DNA of 64,000 bases from positions 26,142,001-26,206,000 of the forward strand of contig AP031354.1 of NCBI GenBank assembly GCA_037833965.1, in the 5' to 3' direction. The translations under genes were made by a program, and so were the position numbers. Shown here in pieces: positions 1 to 9,933 of the stretch. The DNA comes from Marchantia polymorpha subsp. ruderalis (lineage: Eukaryota; Streptophyta; Marchantiopsida; Marchantiales; Marchantiaceae). Position 1 is the stretch's first letter, and every line of letters begins with the position of its first letter. The notes below the pieces were generated by a model, which searched no databases, was not told where the DNA came from, and worked only from the letters and a program-made list of their open reading frames with translations.

Positions 1-561
1 AAATTGCGCCTCTTCTTGCTTGGTCACCTTGATGCTCTCGCTGTCGAAAAGGAGATGCCCTGGCATGCCAGCACATCTTCCCAACGCCTGCGCCCAATCT
101 TGGACTGTCCACCGGTCAACATGCGGACGCAATCCGCGCGAGGGTGGTACCTGTGGCTCTAGCCACTCGCGCACCATATTCGCGCAGATGTAATTCCATC
201 CCCATAGTAAGAAATCGAGCTTTCTTGCTATTAAGCGCTCTTCGAAAGCGCGCAGCCCGTTCTGCGGCAGGCGAAGTGGCACCATCCGCAATCTGCTCGG
301 TCTCGTCATTGCGTTCCTGGGGTTCGCTACCCCACTCATTCTACTTCCACACTGTCCGCGTTTCTTTCTCTCTCGGCAAACTCTAATCGCTCTCAATTCC
401 AAATCACGCGCACTCACTTCTCCCTCAATCAACAAGAAATCTCCTGTGTGACGACGTCGAGAATGGTCCGCAGCCAGCAGATGGATGCGCGCAGCGCGCA
501 CAAGAGATTGGAATCGCGAATTCAAGAATGGGACGTTCTCCGCCGCCCGGTCGAAGGTCAT
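1..561 (-). pseudogene. LTR-encoded ORF of A3, N-terminal fragment (runs off window)
   Basis: Encodes the start (MTFDRAAENV) and part of the W-rich domain of the A LTR protein up to the window edge. Too little is visible to call it whole or broken with confidence. Confidence 0.6.
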
Positions 562-1808
562 GGTCGGCTCTTGGTCGTGAAGAACGTCTCACTTGATGGC
601 CGCGCCGGCTGTACGCTGGAACGGTCTTCGCTCTCACGCGCGGCTTCACGCTCCGCCGTCGTCGATTAAACTCTCACGCTCGAATTGGCGGATTTGAACT
701 CCGCGAGCGTGTCACCCTGTGGACATGGGGGCGTAGCGCCGAAGGCGAGTTTTCCGCCTTGCGCGGTACACTTGTTCGTACCGCCCCTCGGCCAATCTCC
801 TTCTGCCTTGACGCGTGTGTCCGCATGTCGGACAAAAATTCAACTCCTGCCTGTGCGCAGGCAGGGGCCTCGGCGGTTTTCTCCGCCGGCGCGGAACTTG
901 AACATCCTCCTGTGCACAGGCGTTCGCCTGTGCGCAGGCGAATTCCGTCCGCGGCGCTGCGCTGGCGCGGAAGGCGTTGACCGTGGTCAGCCGTCTCCGT
1001 CCAGACTGTCCGTTCCTTGTCTCTCCGTCGGTGCTTCCACTGCCGCAACTCCGTCCGTCCAAGAGCGCATCCACCCGTGCCGTCCGCACGGTCCGTACCT
1101 GTTGGATAACTCTGGCGGCTCTTCCGACGTACGCGGCGCTGCGCTGGCGCGGAAGGCGCCGTACACTTTCTACCTCACAAGGCGCATTTCTAGGGCCCAA
1201 GGCGGATTTTCCGCCGACGCCGAAGTGCCTGTGCACAGGCGTACGCCTGTGCGTAGGCGGACTTCGCGCCTTCCCTAACCCTACTTTGCCTGTGCACAGG
1301 CGAACGCCTTCGTCCGCGCATAGGACAAAACTTGAATCCCCCTTCCGCGTAGGCGGAATTCGCGCCGGTGGCGAACTCCTTCCGCCGTAGGCGACCGCCT
1401 CCATTTCTTCCAGTAGCGATAACTCCCTAAGTCCTCGTCCGTTCCAAGCGTTCTTGGGCTCGTTAGAATCAGCGCGTCGAGCTCTTTCCAACGGGACCCT
1501 AACTTGGTCAAGGCGCCCAAGGGTTGACCTAATTACGGGGGCTTCCCTACAGCCGCGGACGCAACCTCCGAAGGCGGGTTTTGCGCCGTACGCCGTAGAG
1601 ATCCTAACTGCGGAGCTCGCAGGGAGGGTGGTGCCTGTCCTTACTGCGGCACCCCAAATCCCAGATTCTACAAGATCCCTCGAGAATTCCCGCGATCTTC
1701 CGGATTCACTCTGTTTTGATGTACCAAAGGCTATTTACAATGCTGCCAGGGTACAGTTTTTCAAAAATGTTTTAATTTCCTCAAAATTGCCAAAAGTGGG
1801 GTACCACA
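1..1808 (-). mobile_element. Element A3, partial A-family LTR inserted in the A1 3' LTR
   Basis: The minus-strand LTR start TGTGGTACC is at 1808, and the flank after it is GCGCA (1809-1813), inside the ORF portion of the A1 LTR. The copy runs off the left edge, so solo or full length is unknown. It is slightly more diverged from A1 than the A1 LTRs are from each other. Confidence 0.82.
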
Positions 1809-3124
1809 GCGCAGCGCGCACAAGAGATTGGAATCGCGAATTCAAGAATGGGACGTTCTCCGCCGCCCGGTCGAAGGTCATGGTCGGCTCTTGGTTGTGA
1901 AGAACGTCTCACTTGATGGCCGCGCCGGCTGTACGCTGGAACGGTCTTCGCTCTCACGCGCGGCTTCACGCTCCGCCGTCGTCGATTAAACTCTCACGCT
2001 CGAATTGGCGGATTTGAACTCCGCGAGCGTGTCACCCTGCGGACATGGGGGCGTAACGCCGAAGGCGAGTTTTCCGCCTTGCGCGGTACACTTGTTCGTA
2101 CCGCCCCTCGGCCAATCCCCCTCTGCCTTGACGCGTGTGTCCGTATGTCGGACAAAAGTTCAACTCCCGCCTGTGCGCAGGCAGGAGCCTCGGCGGATTC
2201 TCCGCCGGCACGGAACTTCATCCTCCTGTGCACAGGCGTTCGCCTGTGCGCAGGCGAATTCCGTGCGCTACGTCGCGCTGGCGCGGAAGGCGTTGACCGT
2301 GGTCAGCCGTCTCCGTCCAGTCTGTCCGTTCCTTGTCTCTTCGTCGGCGCTTCCGCCGCCGCAACTCCGTCCGTCCAAGAGCGCATCCACCCTTCCCGTC
2401 CGCATGGTCCGTACCGATTTGATTACTCTGGCGGCTCTTCCGACGTACGCGGCGCCGCGCTGGCGCGGAAGGCGCCGTACACTTCTACCTCACAAGGCGC
2501 ATTTCTAGGGCCCAAGGCGGATTTTCCGCCGACGCCGAAGCGCCTGTGCACAGGCGGGCGCCTGTGCGTAGGCGGACTTCGCGCCTCCCCTAACCCTACT
2601 TCGCCTGTGCACAGGCGAACGCCTTCGTCCGCGCATAGGACAAAACTTGATTCCCCCTTCCGCGTAGGCGGAATTCGCGCCGGTGGCGAACTCTTTCCGC
2701 CGTAGGCGACCGCCTCCGTTTCTTCCAATAGCGATAACTCCCTAAGTCCTCATCCGTTCCAAGCGTTCTTGGGCTCGTTGGAATCAGTGCGTCGAGCTCT
2801 TTCCAACGGGACCCTAACTTGGTCAAGGCGCCCGAGGGTTGACCTAATTACGGGGGGTTTCCCTACAGCCGCGGACGCAACCTCCGAAGGCGGGTTCTGC
2901 GCCTTGCGCCGGAGAGATCCTAACTGCAGAGCTCGCAGGGAGGGTGGTGCCTATCCTTACTGCTGCACCCCAAATCCCAGATTCTACAAGATCTCTCGAG
3001 AATCCCCGCGATCTTCCGGATTCACTCTGTTTTGATGTACCGAAGGCTATTTACAATGCTGCCAGGGTACAGTTTTCCAAAAATGTTTTAATTTCCTCAA
3101 AATTGCCAAAAGTGGGGTACCACA
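1809..3124 (-). repeat. A1 3' LTR, truncated in the window by A3
   Basis: Aligns to 13000-14314 of the 5' LTR nearly base for base. It contains only the non-coding first part of U3 and the first 24 or so codons of the LTR ORF (start codon at 1879-1881). The remainder lies left of A3, outside the window. Confidence 0.88.
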
Positions 3125-3141
3125 TGCCCCCCTCCTCAATT
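3125..3141 (-). other. A1 polypurine tract
   Basis: Purine-rich run ATTGAGGAGGGGGGCA on the minus strand, immediately before the 3' LTR start TGTGG at 3124. Expected primer site for plus-strand synthesis. Confidence 0.75.
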
Positions 3142-3161
3142 GTGAGCGCCCACGCGAACAC

Positions 3162-5993
3162 TCACATGTGGTATTTCTTCAACCGCCACCCGTTCACTCG
3201 GGTGCCTAACAAATCGCCGGCCAGGTCCGCAAGTTGGATGGATCCATTCGGGAAGACTTCGACAACCCTGTAAGGTCCCATCCATCTTAGGTGCAGTTTG
3301 CCTGGGAATCTGGCATGCCTGCTGTCGTAGAGCAATGCCAAATCACCCGCCTGCAGTAGTACCGGTTTGATCTTTTTATCGTATCCCTCCTTTCGGCGGA
3401 GCTGGATTTTCCTGGTGCGATCTTCGGCGTCTCGTCTCCTCTCATCCAGCAGCGTGACCTCCTGTAACCTGTAGAGCTGACTCTCCTCTGCGCCCATCCT
3501 CTGCAAATCCAACGTTCGTTGGGTGGGTACTTCAAATTCGATCGGGAGGATCGGGTGTTGCCCATACACCAGAAAGTATGGTGTCTGTTTGGTCGTGATC
3601 TTCTCAGCTGTGCGGTACGCCCATAGAGCGGCTGCTAGCTTCGTATCCCAGTCGTGAGCGTGATTCACCGTGACCTTGAGTAGTATTTTACACAGCAGAC
3701 CATTGGACTTCTCCGTCAGTCCATTTGCCTTGGGATTGTATGGAGTAGTCTTCCGGTGCTTGATGTGGAAATACCGTGTCAGATCTTCGATGATCTGATT
3801 CAGAAAATGCGTGCCCCGGTCGCTGACTAGCTCTAAGGGACATCCGTAGCGTGTGATGATCGACTCAAACAAGAATGCTGCCACTGTGGCAGCATCGACC
3901 CTTCTGGTGGCCCTGGCCTCTACCATTTTGGTGGCGTAGTCCGTTGCTACCAGAATGTAGCGCCTTCGTGTACTTCTAGTCACTGGTTGTATCGGCCCTA
4001 CAAAGTCAATGCCCCACTTTTCGAAAGGTGCTAGAGGCATGATGGGAGTCAGGGGCCAGCGTGTTGTAGGCGTCGGTCTCCCCGTCCTCTGGCAACTGTC
4101 GCACTTGCGGATGTAATCGAGAACATCCTTAAACATGGTCGGCCACCAATACCCCGCATTTAGGATCTTTGTGACCGTGTTCCTGGTGGCATAGTGTCCA
4201 CCCGCCTCCTCTGTATGCATCGCACTCACTATTCTTGGTACCTCTGATTCCTCCAGGCATCTGCATAAGCGCTCATCTGCCATCTTCTTGAACAAAACCC
4301 CCTGCTGGAGTTGGTACGGGCCTGCCTTATGAATAAAGACAGTTTGCTGTTCCAAATCCATGCCTTCGGGACACTGGAGGGTTAGCAGATATCGATACAG
4401 GTCGGCATAGCGGGACTCGTGTCCTGCAGACAACTGAAATAACTCTTCATCTGGGAAATCGTCCACCAATTCCTCCTCTGTCGGCTGGGTCCATAATCGG
4501 GACAAGTAATCCGCATTTTCGTGGTGCACCCCTTTCCTGGTCTGGACTGTGTAGGTGAACTCTTGTAGTAACAACACCCACCTGGCGATCCGACCGGATA
4601 GGTCGGCTTTCTTGACTAGGTGTTGCAATGCGTAGTGGTCCACATGGAACACAAACTCGTAGCAGATTAGGTAGTGACGGAACTTTTTACAGGAGTACAC
4701 CATCCCCAACGCTTCTCTCTCCGTCGTGGTGTACTTCCGCTCTGCTAGAGACAGCTGTCGGCTCGCGAAGTAGATCGGGTAGTCCTTTTTGTTGTCATCC
4801 TTTTGACTCAGTACTACACCGATGGCGAATGCCGATGTGTCAACGTAAACATGGAATGGTCGATTCCAGTCTGGACTCCTTAGTACGGGAGCAGTCGTGA
4901 GTTTCGCTTTAAGAGTCTCAAATGCTGACTGCTGGTTCGCACCCCAAGCATAAGGCTCGTCCTTCTTCAACAACTTGGTCAGGTCCGCCGCCAGTATTGC
5001 ATACAGGTGTATGAATCTTCGGTAGTAGCCCACATGACCCAGGAATGCTCGCAGCTCTCTTAGATTCGTGGGTGGCTCAAGCTCGAGTATAACCTTGACC
5101 TTCTCGACGTCCACCGCAATGCCGTCTGCCGAGACCCGATGACCCAACAAGATCCCACTAGTCATAAAGAAAAAGCACTTCTCGGGATGCAGTGATAAAC
5201 TGCTCTCTCTACATTTATCGAAGGTCTGCTTCAAGTGACTTAGGTGTTCAGACCGCTTCCCAAAGACACAGAAGTCATCTATGAATATTTCCAGGAACTT
5301 CCTTAGTTGTTCCTGAAAGATATTGATCATCATCCGTTGAAAGGTGGCAGGCGCGTTGCACAGACCGAAGGGCATCTTGTGGTATGCGTAAGTTCCCCAG
5401 TCGGTTGTGAACGTAGTTTTATCCTTGTCCTGTTCACGGATAGACACCTGATTGTAACCTGAGAACCCATCCAGGAAGCTATAACATTCATGTCCTGCGA
5501 CATGGTCTAGAATGGCATCCGTGAATGGTAACGGGTGATGATCCTTGCGTGTTGCTGCATTCAACTTCCGGAAATCCTGACACACTCGTATCTTACCCGT
5601 CAACTTCTTGGGTACGATAACAATCGGCGACACCCACTCACTGCTGAGCACAGGGTAAATAATACCAGCGCTCAAGTACTTATCTATCTCCTCCTTAACT
5701 AGCAAGGAGTATTTTGGGTTGAGGCGATACTGGCGCTGTCGTATGGGTACTGAGTCGTCCAGTAAATCGATACGGTGTTCCCCATACCGTGCAGGTATCC
5801 CCTTCATGTTTTCGATCCTCCAGGCGAAGACGTCGACATAATGGCTAAGGAATGCCTGTACTTTCCTTAGCTCGTCTCCTCTCACTGCGCTTGATACCTT
5901 CAAGCACTTGTCGGGACTGAGTTGTACTTCGTGACAGTCACTAGGGTCGACAATGCCCTCGGTGTGACTCGTCTCACTCCTTCCTTGTCCCAC
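3162..5993 (-). CDS. A1 RT-RNaseH-integrase polyprotein (looks whole)
   Basis: About 943 residues, in frame with gag across an amber codon at 6003-6005; there is no AUG near its start, so the coordinate given is only nominal. RT: DFRKLNAATRKDHHPLPF near 140-157, FLDGFSGYNQ near 173-182, catalytic FIDDF at 237-241. RNase H: YVDTSAFAIGVVL near 383-395, TTEREAL near 423-429, HVDHYAL near 450-456. Integrase: HHCC finger with GGHYATR near 598 and CDSCQ at 631-635, then GIDFVGPI, VSDRGTHF and GLTEKSNG carrying the D-D-E residues near 663, 724 and 761. There is no chromodomain or second RNase H. It fits the OTA group of Ty3/gypsy, closer to Athila-like than to Tat. Confidence 0.92.
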   Translation of the reverse strand: MGQGRSETSHTEGIVDPSDCHEVQLSPDKCLKVSSAVRGDELRKVQAFLSHYVDVFAWRIENMKGIPARYGEHRIDLLDDSVPIRQRQYRLNPKYSLLVKEEIDKYLSAGIIYPVLSSEWVSPIVIVPKKLTGKIRVCQDFRKLNAATRKDHHPLPFTDAILDHVAGHECYSFLDGFSGYNQVSIREQDKDKTTFTTDWGTYAYHKMPFGLCNAPATFQRMMINIFQEQLRKFLEIFIDDFCVFGKRSEHLSHLKQTFDKCRESSLSLHPEKCFFFMTSGILLGHRVSADGIAVDVEKVKVILELEPPTNLRELRAFLGHVGYYRRFIHLYAILAADLTKLLKKDEPYAWGANQQSAFETLKAKLTTAPVLRSPDWNRPFHVYVDTSAFAIGVVLSQKDDNKKDYPIYFASRQLSLAERKYTTTEREALGMVYSCKKFRHYLICYEFVFHVDHYALQHLVKKADLSGRIARWVLLLQEFTYTVQTRKGVHHENADYLSRLWTQPTEEELVDDFPDEELFQLSAGHESRYADLYRYLLTLQCPEGMDLEQQTVFIHKAGPYQLQQGVLFKKMADERLCRCLEESEVPRIVSAMHTEEAGGHYATRNTVTKILNAGYWWPTMFKDVLDYIRKCDSCQRTGRPTPTTRWPLTPIMPLAPFEKWGIDFVGPIQPVTRSTRRRYILVATDYATKMVEARATRRVDAATVAAFLFESIITRYGCPLELVSDRGTHFLNQIIEDLTRYFHIKHRKTTPYNPKANGLTEKSNGLLCKILLKVTVNHAHDWDTKLAAALWAYRTAEKITTKQTPYFLVYGQHPILPIEFEVPTQRTLDLQRMGAEESQLYRLQEVTLLDERRRDAEDRTRKIQLRRKEGYDKKIKPVLLQAGDLALLYDSRHARFPGKLHLRWMGPYRVVEVFPNGSIQLADLAGDLLGTRVNGWRLKKYHM

Positions 5994-5996
5994 AGT

Positions 5997-6005
5997 TAAT
6001 TGCTA
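5997..6005 (-). other. In-frame amber with UAG-CAA-UUA context (A1)
   Basis: The gag stop on the minus strand reads UAG CAA UUA, the leaky context known from tobacco mosaic virus (UAG-CAR-YYA). The frame downstream stays open through pol and lacks an AUG nearby. Read-through suppression between gag and pol is known in gammaretroviruses. The identical arrangement in A2 argues that it is functional design, not decay. Confidence 0.7.
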
Positions 6006-8834
6006 TTCGTCTTCCGGCTGAATAGCTTCCGGCTCTTCTTCTTCTCCCACCGAACAGCAGGCAACGAATCCCACGAAATAATCGGATTCGGTACCACTGG
6101 AATCCGATCGCGCGGTCGACTCACTGTCTTCGCCCGATGTGTAACCTGCACTTGTCGATGGGGTCTCTCCTTCGTGTCTGACCCTATTCCAGGGCACCGT
6201 AATGGTTTTGGTCGGTTCCGAAGGATGGGGAAACTTAAGGCGATGCCTTCGCCAATCACATCTGACTTGTGCGCCATATAGCCATGGTCGCCCGAGCAGA
6301 ACGTCATAGCCCTGCTTCATCATCGGTTGAAGGATGATATACGTCAACCGAAAGTCCGCACCCCCGATGATTGTCTTGACATTGCGCAGCATACCTGCAG
6401 GCATTCTCCGCGTCTGATCCGCTAATCTCAACACACGCTTCGAGGGTTCGTATTGACTGAACCCCAAGGCTCTCGCTGTATCCTCCGTCATTATGTTGAC
6501 TCCTGATCCAGAGTCGATTGGCACCCTGCGTACACAACACCCTGCTATTTCCACATCGATCTCGGGTGGCCCTTGGTCTTCGCTCTCCACTTGATATACT
6601 TGAGAGGATGTGGATGCGCGCGGCTTCCGCGGATGCCGTAGCGAAAGCATCAACATTCTCCGATACGTCTTATTGTCCTCCAAGAGCTGCTTGAACGTGA
6701 TGTTCACTTTTCGACTCCCGAGATCTTCGACCAAGTCATAGTGGGCGCGTTGGGTCGCCGGGGTCGGCGACGCTCTGCGAGGTTCCACGGTGGCTGCCAA
6801 CTTCGCCGCAAGGGAGGATGTCAAGTCTGGCCGCTGTGGGTCTTTTTGAGTGCGGATCGCTTCCTTCAACAGGTTGGTTACCCCGTTGCGGATATCCGGA
6901 GCATAGTCCCGTTTCAGCAAGCGTACTGGCTCGTCCTCGACTGCGGTCTGGGGGCGCACTGCTGGTGCGTCTCTCGTAGCCGAAGCCTTCCAAGCAGGTC
7001 GCAAGTCGGACTTGCTGGATGTCTTCTCCTTCCCTTTTCCCGTCCGGTCGTCGGTTCTCCGTTCGTGCTTGCGAGTGTCACGCTCTTGCTCCTTCGATTT
7101 CTTGGAACTACGAGTTTCGACCCGTGCGCACATAACCTCTTCAGCCGGCCATTCTTCGTCTTCGTCATCCCCGTCTGAACCTACTTCGACCTGGTTAACT
7201 TGGACGTCCTCCTTGGCAGGAGTGTTCACAAATCGTACCGCTGGCCGAGGGACTGGTGGCTGATCACACTCTGGCGCAGTATGCCCGATCTTCTTGCAAT
7301 TACTACATGTCGGAGCATAATCGTTTCGCCTTTTTGGATGGGGACACTGCGGTGAGAAGTGTCCAACTTCCCCGCAATTATAACAAGCTCGCGGTGGCGG
7401 TGGGTCAAACGTCCCTGGAGGTGCTCTCCGCCTCACGGGTACTGTAGTGGCCCGATCCACCGGAATATATCGTGGGACTTGCATTGCTGAAACTGCAGGA
7501 GGGGTAGGAACCGACTGGACGGCGTAGGCTGTCTCTTCGCTAGCCTCTCCATAGTACTGAGGGTGCTCTCCATAGTACGGTTGTGCCCACTCTACTGCGT
7601 TGACTGGATATGACGGGCGGGTGGTAAGGCACTCGGTGTTTGCATGTCCCACAGCCCCGCACGTAGTACACCATAAGTTCGCTCGCACTCTCCCGGGTGA
7701 TTTTCGGCGATCATGCCCGCCTACCACTTGAACCTTGAGATCGGCGAAGTCCTTCACAAGGGTCTCCATCTTCGAGGCTATGTCTCCCGGCGCTCTGTCC
7801 GTAGTCACTCGTCGGGTGCCCTTTTTCTTCGCTGACCCATGCTTCTTCCTCTTCTTCTCCTCCTCCGACGATGAGGTTTCCTCTTCTTCGGATGAGGAAC
7901 GGTTCTCGTCCGAAGACGATTCCTTCGATGACGGAGTTGTACCTCTACGTCGTCTTCGCCCTCCCTTCGGTTTTCGCTCCTTCGACTCCCGTCTCTCTCT
8001 CCCTCTTCGGTTGAGAGTGGAAGTTTCGAAGGCTTCTGCCGATGCAATCACATCCTCAATAGTGTCGCACTTGCTGCGTCGGCAAAAAGTCTCCATCTCC
8101 CGAGTTAAACCGGTCACGTACCAATCCACAGCTTGTTGTACCGAGAAAGGGGACCCTGGTCCTGTTTTCGGTATTCTGTCAAGGAGGTCCAGAAATCTCT
8201 CAGTGTAGTCACGCATACTCTCCTTCTTCTCTCGCTGCAAATTACGTAACTTCGTCAAAACCCGGCTGTCGTAGCCGAGCTCGCGAAAGCGGCGAAGGAA
8301 CTTCTCCTTCAGCTGGGCCCATGTTGTCAACCCAGTCGGATCGATGCTCTCGTGATTATACCAACTCCTCGCTTTCTTCCGCAGAAGGCTTGGAAAGATC
8401 CTTAGTCGGTCGTCGTCTGCGATCTCGCGATTGGCAATAGACACCGACTCGAACAACTTGATGTATGAATCTGCATCGTCGTCATCCCCACTCCCTTTGT
8501 ACTTCGGGTAGGAATGTTTAGTAATCGGCTGAGGTAGCCGCACATTGGCTTGTCCGTCCGCCATCGGTGTGTCTGTCGACGGTTCTCGGGCGGTCGGTTC
8601 TACTTCACGAGGCGGGTCCGTGCAAGGAATATCTAGTAGAACTGTAAGCACCAAGTTTGGTTCCGAGTCGCCGGGGGTAGGTTCCCCAAGGATGTCGGCC
8701 AAACTAGGCTTAGGTACTCTTTTTGGTGTTTTCTTGTTTTGACGCCGTGTCTCTTCCACGGCCTTCTCTGAATCTCGTCGGAACTTGCGGACAGCTCTAG
8801 CACTTAGGTTGCTCCCGCTAGCCCCAGTCGACAT
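6003..8834 (-). CDS. A1 Gag-protease polyprotein (looks whole)
   Basis: 943 residues. The capsid-like Gag core (retrotransposon gag type) is near 105-270: LRKKARSWYNHESIDP, LKEKFLRRFRELGY, YTERFLDLLDRIP. A Ser/Glu/Lys-rich linker (295-345) follows. Three CCHC zinc knuckles are at 389-402 (CTTCGAVGHANTEC), 484-497 (CYNCGEVGHFSPQC) and 510-523 (CSNCKKIGHTAPEC). The aspartic protease domain is near 755-870, with DSGSG at 774-778 and LLGRPW at 846-851. The ORF ends in an amber codon, and the next ORF continues in the same frame without an AUG. Protease therefore sits on the Gag side of the amber. Confidence 0.93.
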   Translation of the reverse strand: MSTGASGSNLSARAVRKFRRDSEKAVEETRRQNKKTPKRVPKPSLADILGEPTPGDSEPNLVLTVLLDIPCTDPPREVEPTAREPSTDTPMADGQANVRLPQPITKHSYPKYKGSGDDDDADSYIKLFESVSIANREIADDDRLRIFPSLLRKKARSWYNHESIDPTGLTTWAQLKEKFLRRFRELGYDSRVLTKLRNLQREKKESMRDYTERFLDLLDRIPKTGPGSPFSVQQAVDWYVTGLTREMETFCRRSKCDTIEDVIASAEAFETSTLNRRGRERRESKERKPKGGRRRRRGTTPSSKESSSDENRSSSEEEETSSSEEEKKRKKHGSAKKKGTRRVTTDRAPGDIASKMETLVKDFADLKVQVVGGHDRRKSPGRVRANLWCTTCGAVGHANTECLTTRPSYPVNAVEWAQPYYGEHPQYYGEASEETAYAVQSVPTPPAVSAMQVPRYIPVDRATTVPVRRRAPPGTFDPPPPRACYNCGEVGHFSPQCPHPKRRNDYAPTCSNCKKIGHTAPECDQPPVPRPAVRFVNTPAKEDVQVNQVEVGSDGDDEDEEWPAEEVMCARVETRSSKKSKEQERDTRKHERRTDDRTGKGKEKTSSKSDLRPAWKASATRDAPAVRPQTAVEDEPVRLLKRDYAPDIRNGVTNLLKEAIRTQKDPQRPDLTSSLAAKLAATVEPRRASPTPATQRAHYDLVEDLGSRKVNITFKQLLEDNKTYRRMLMLSLRHPRKPRASTSSQVYQVESEDQGPPEIDVEIAGCCVRRVPIDSGSGVNIMTEDTARALGFSQYEPSKRVLRLADQTRRMPAGMLRNVKTIIGGADFRLTYIILQPMMKQGYDVLLGRPWLYGAQVRCDWRRHRLKFPHPSEPTKTITVPWNRVRHEGETPSTSAGYTSGEDSESTARSDSSGTESDYFVGFVACCSVGEEEEPEAIQPEDE

Positions 8835-8880
8835 TCACCGAGCATGGCTGCTCGTAAAAACCCCGGTGTTGACGCAACTA

Positions 8881-8898
8881 TCCCCGGCAGCGGCGCCA
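8881..8898 (-). other. A1 primer binding site, tRNA-Asp
   Basis: TGGCGCCGCTGCCGGGGA on the minus strand. It matches the complement of the plant tRNA-Asp 3' end (…CCCCGGCAACGGCGCCA) except at one position. It lies 22 nt inside the LTR end at 8921, an unusually long gap that can form a hairpin (AAGAAG/CTTCTT). Confidence 0.85.
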
Positions 8899-9888
8899 AA
8901 AAGAAGTTGTCGGCTTCTTATGTAATAACCCACTAAAGGCTAAAACTGCAATATAGTGGTAGAAAGGTAGAACCCACAGGGACAGAGGAACACACAGGGT
9001 ACAAAGTGTCACGTTTAACAGACTATTGAGGAGTTTGAATTCTCAGGCGACTGTCACTCCCAGAAATACTGCAAGTGTCCACTCGGAGCGCACTCGGAGG
9101 TCGCACAGTGCAGCGTAACACACACACACACACACACACACCTGAAACTACAGAAACACGACCCAGAGATCCGTTAGGACCTCTACTTCAAGATTTCAGG
9201 GGGAAAGTCTCTCGCGAGCACACTCGGCAAAGCTGCGGGCAGTGACTTCCAACTCCGGCTTTTACAACACTTCCACTAGCTTGCTGCTAGTGTAGGAAAC
9301 CCGGTTTGGACTGCCTACTTCGGATCGAAGTCACTCAGACGCGGTGAACAACACTCTCAACTCACAAAACGCGCAGAGAACACAGGTCCGCACTGAAGGA
9401 CTCACTGAGAAACATTCCAGTAACACAACAACAGTCTATTGAAGAGTTTGAATTCTCAGGCACTTGTCATTCCCAGAAATACTACAGGGGTTACCCTGAA
9501 GGCACCTGCTGCAGCGTAACCTGAATTCACAACCAAGGCTTACACGAAGTAACAAAACTTCACTTTGGCATTCAGGGGAAAAATCCCAAAGGAGTACAAT
9601 CAGAAAGAAACACTCGAAGGTGTAGGGGCGAAACTGTTCAAGTATCTAACTAGTCACTGGCTCTAAGCATCGGCAGTCACCCGCAGGTGCAGATCCGAAC
9701 TACTCAAGTCTCTAACCAATGTACTAGCTCTGAACATTCGGCCGTAGGCCTTCAGCTACAAAATGCGGAACGCTAAGTTGTAACTCCTCGTGCGTGGTGA
9801 CAGAACTCAAGGACACAAACACGCAAAGGAAATGGGTTCCTGATCTGCACTTCTGATGGGAAAGAACCCCAGGCAAAACGCCTGGAAC

Positions 9889-9897
9889 TATTTTATA
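9889..9897 (-). promoter_or_regulatory. TATA box of A1 5' LTR
   Basis: TATAAAATA on the minus strand, 37 nt after the stop of the LTR ORF and followed by the CCAGGC-GTTTT-GCCTGG hairpin. This would drive the genomic RNA across gag and pol. Confidence 0.65.
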
Positions 9898-9933
9898 CCT
9901 TCTAAGTCCTACCTAGCACTACACTGCACTACG

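Noticed and set aside
2079-2705. Frames of 100-210 codons in the first 1.2 kb of A LTRs, both strands
   Set aside because: They consist of translated palindromes (LCTG, PVHRR, CAQA words) in all frames, as expected for CCTGTGCACAGG repeats with few stop codons. No conserved protein signature.
8881-8920. LTR end of family A placed directly at the primer site
   Set aside because: The solo LTR 48396-53750 with its AACAC duplication ends at TTATTACA, 22 nt short of the primer-site position.
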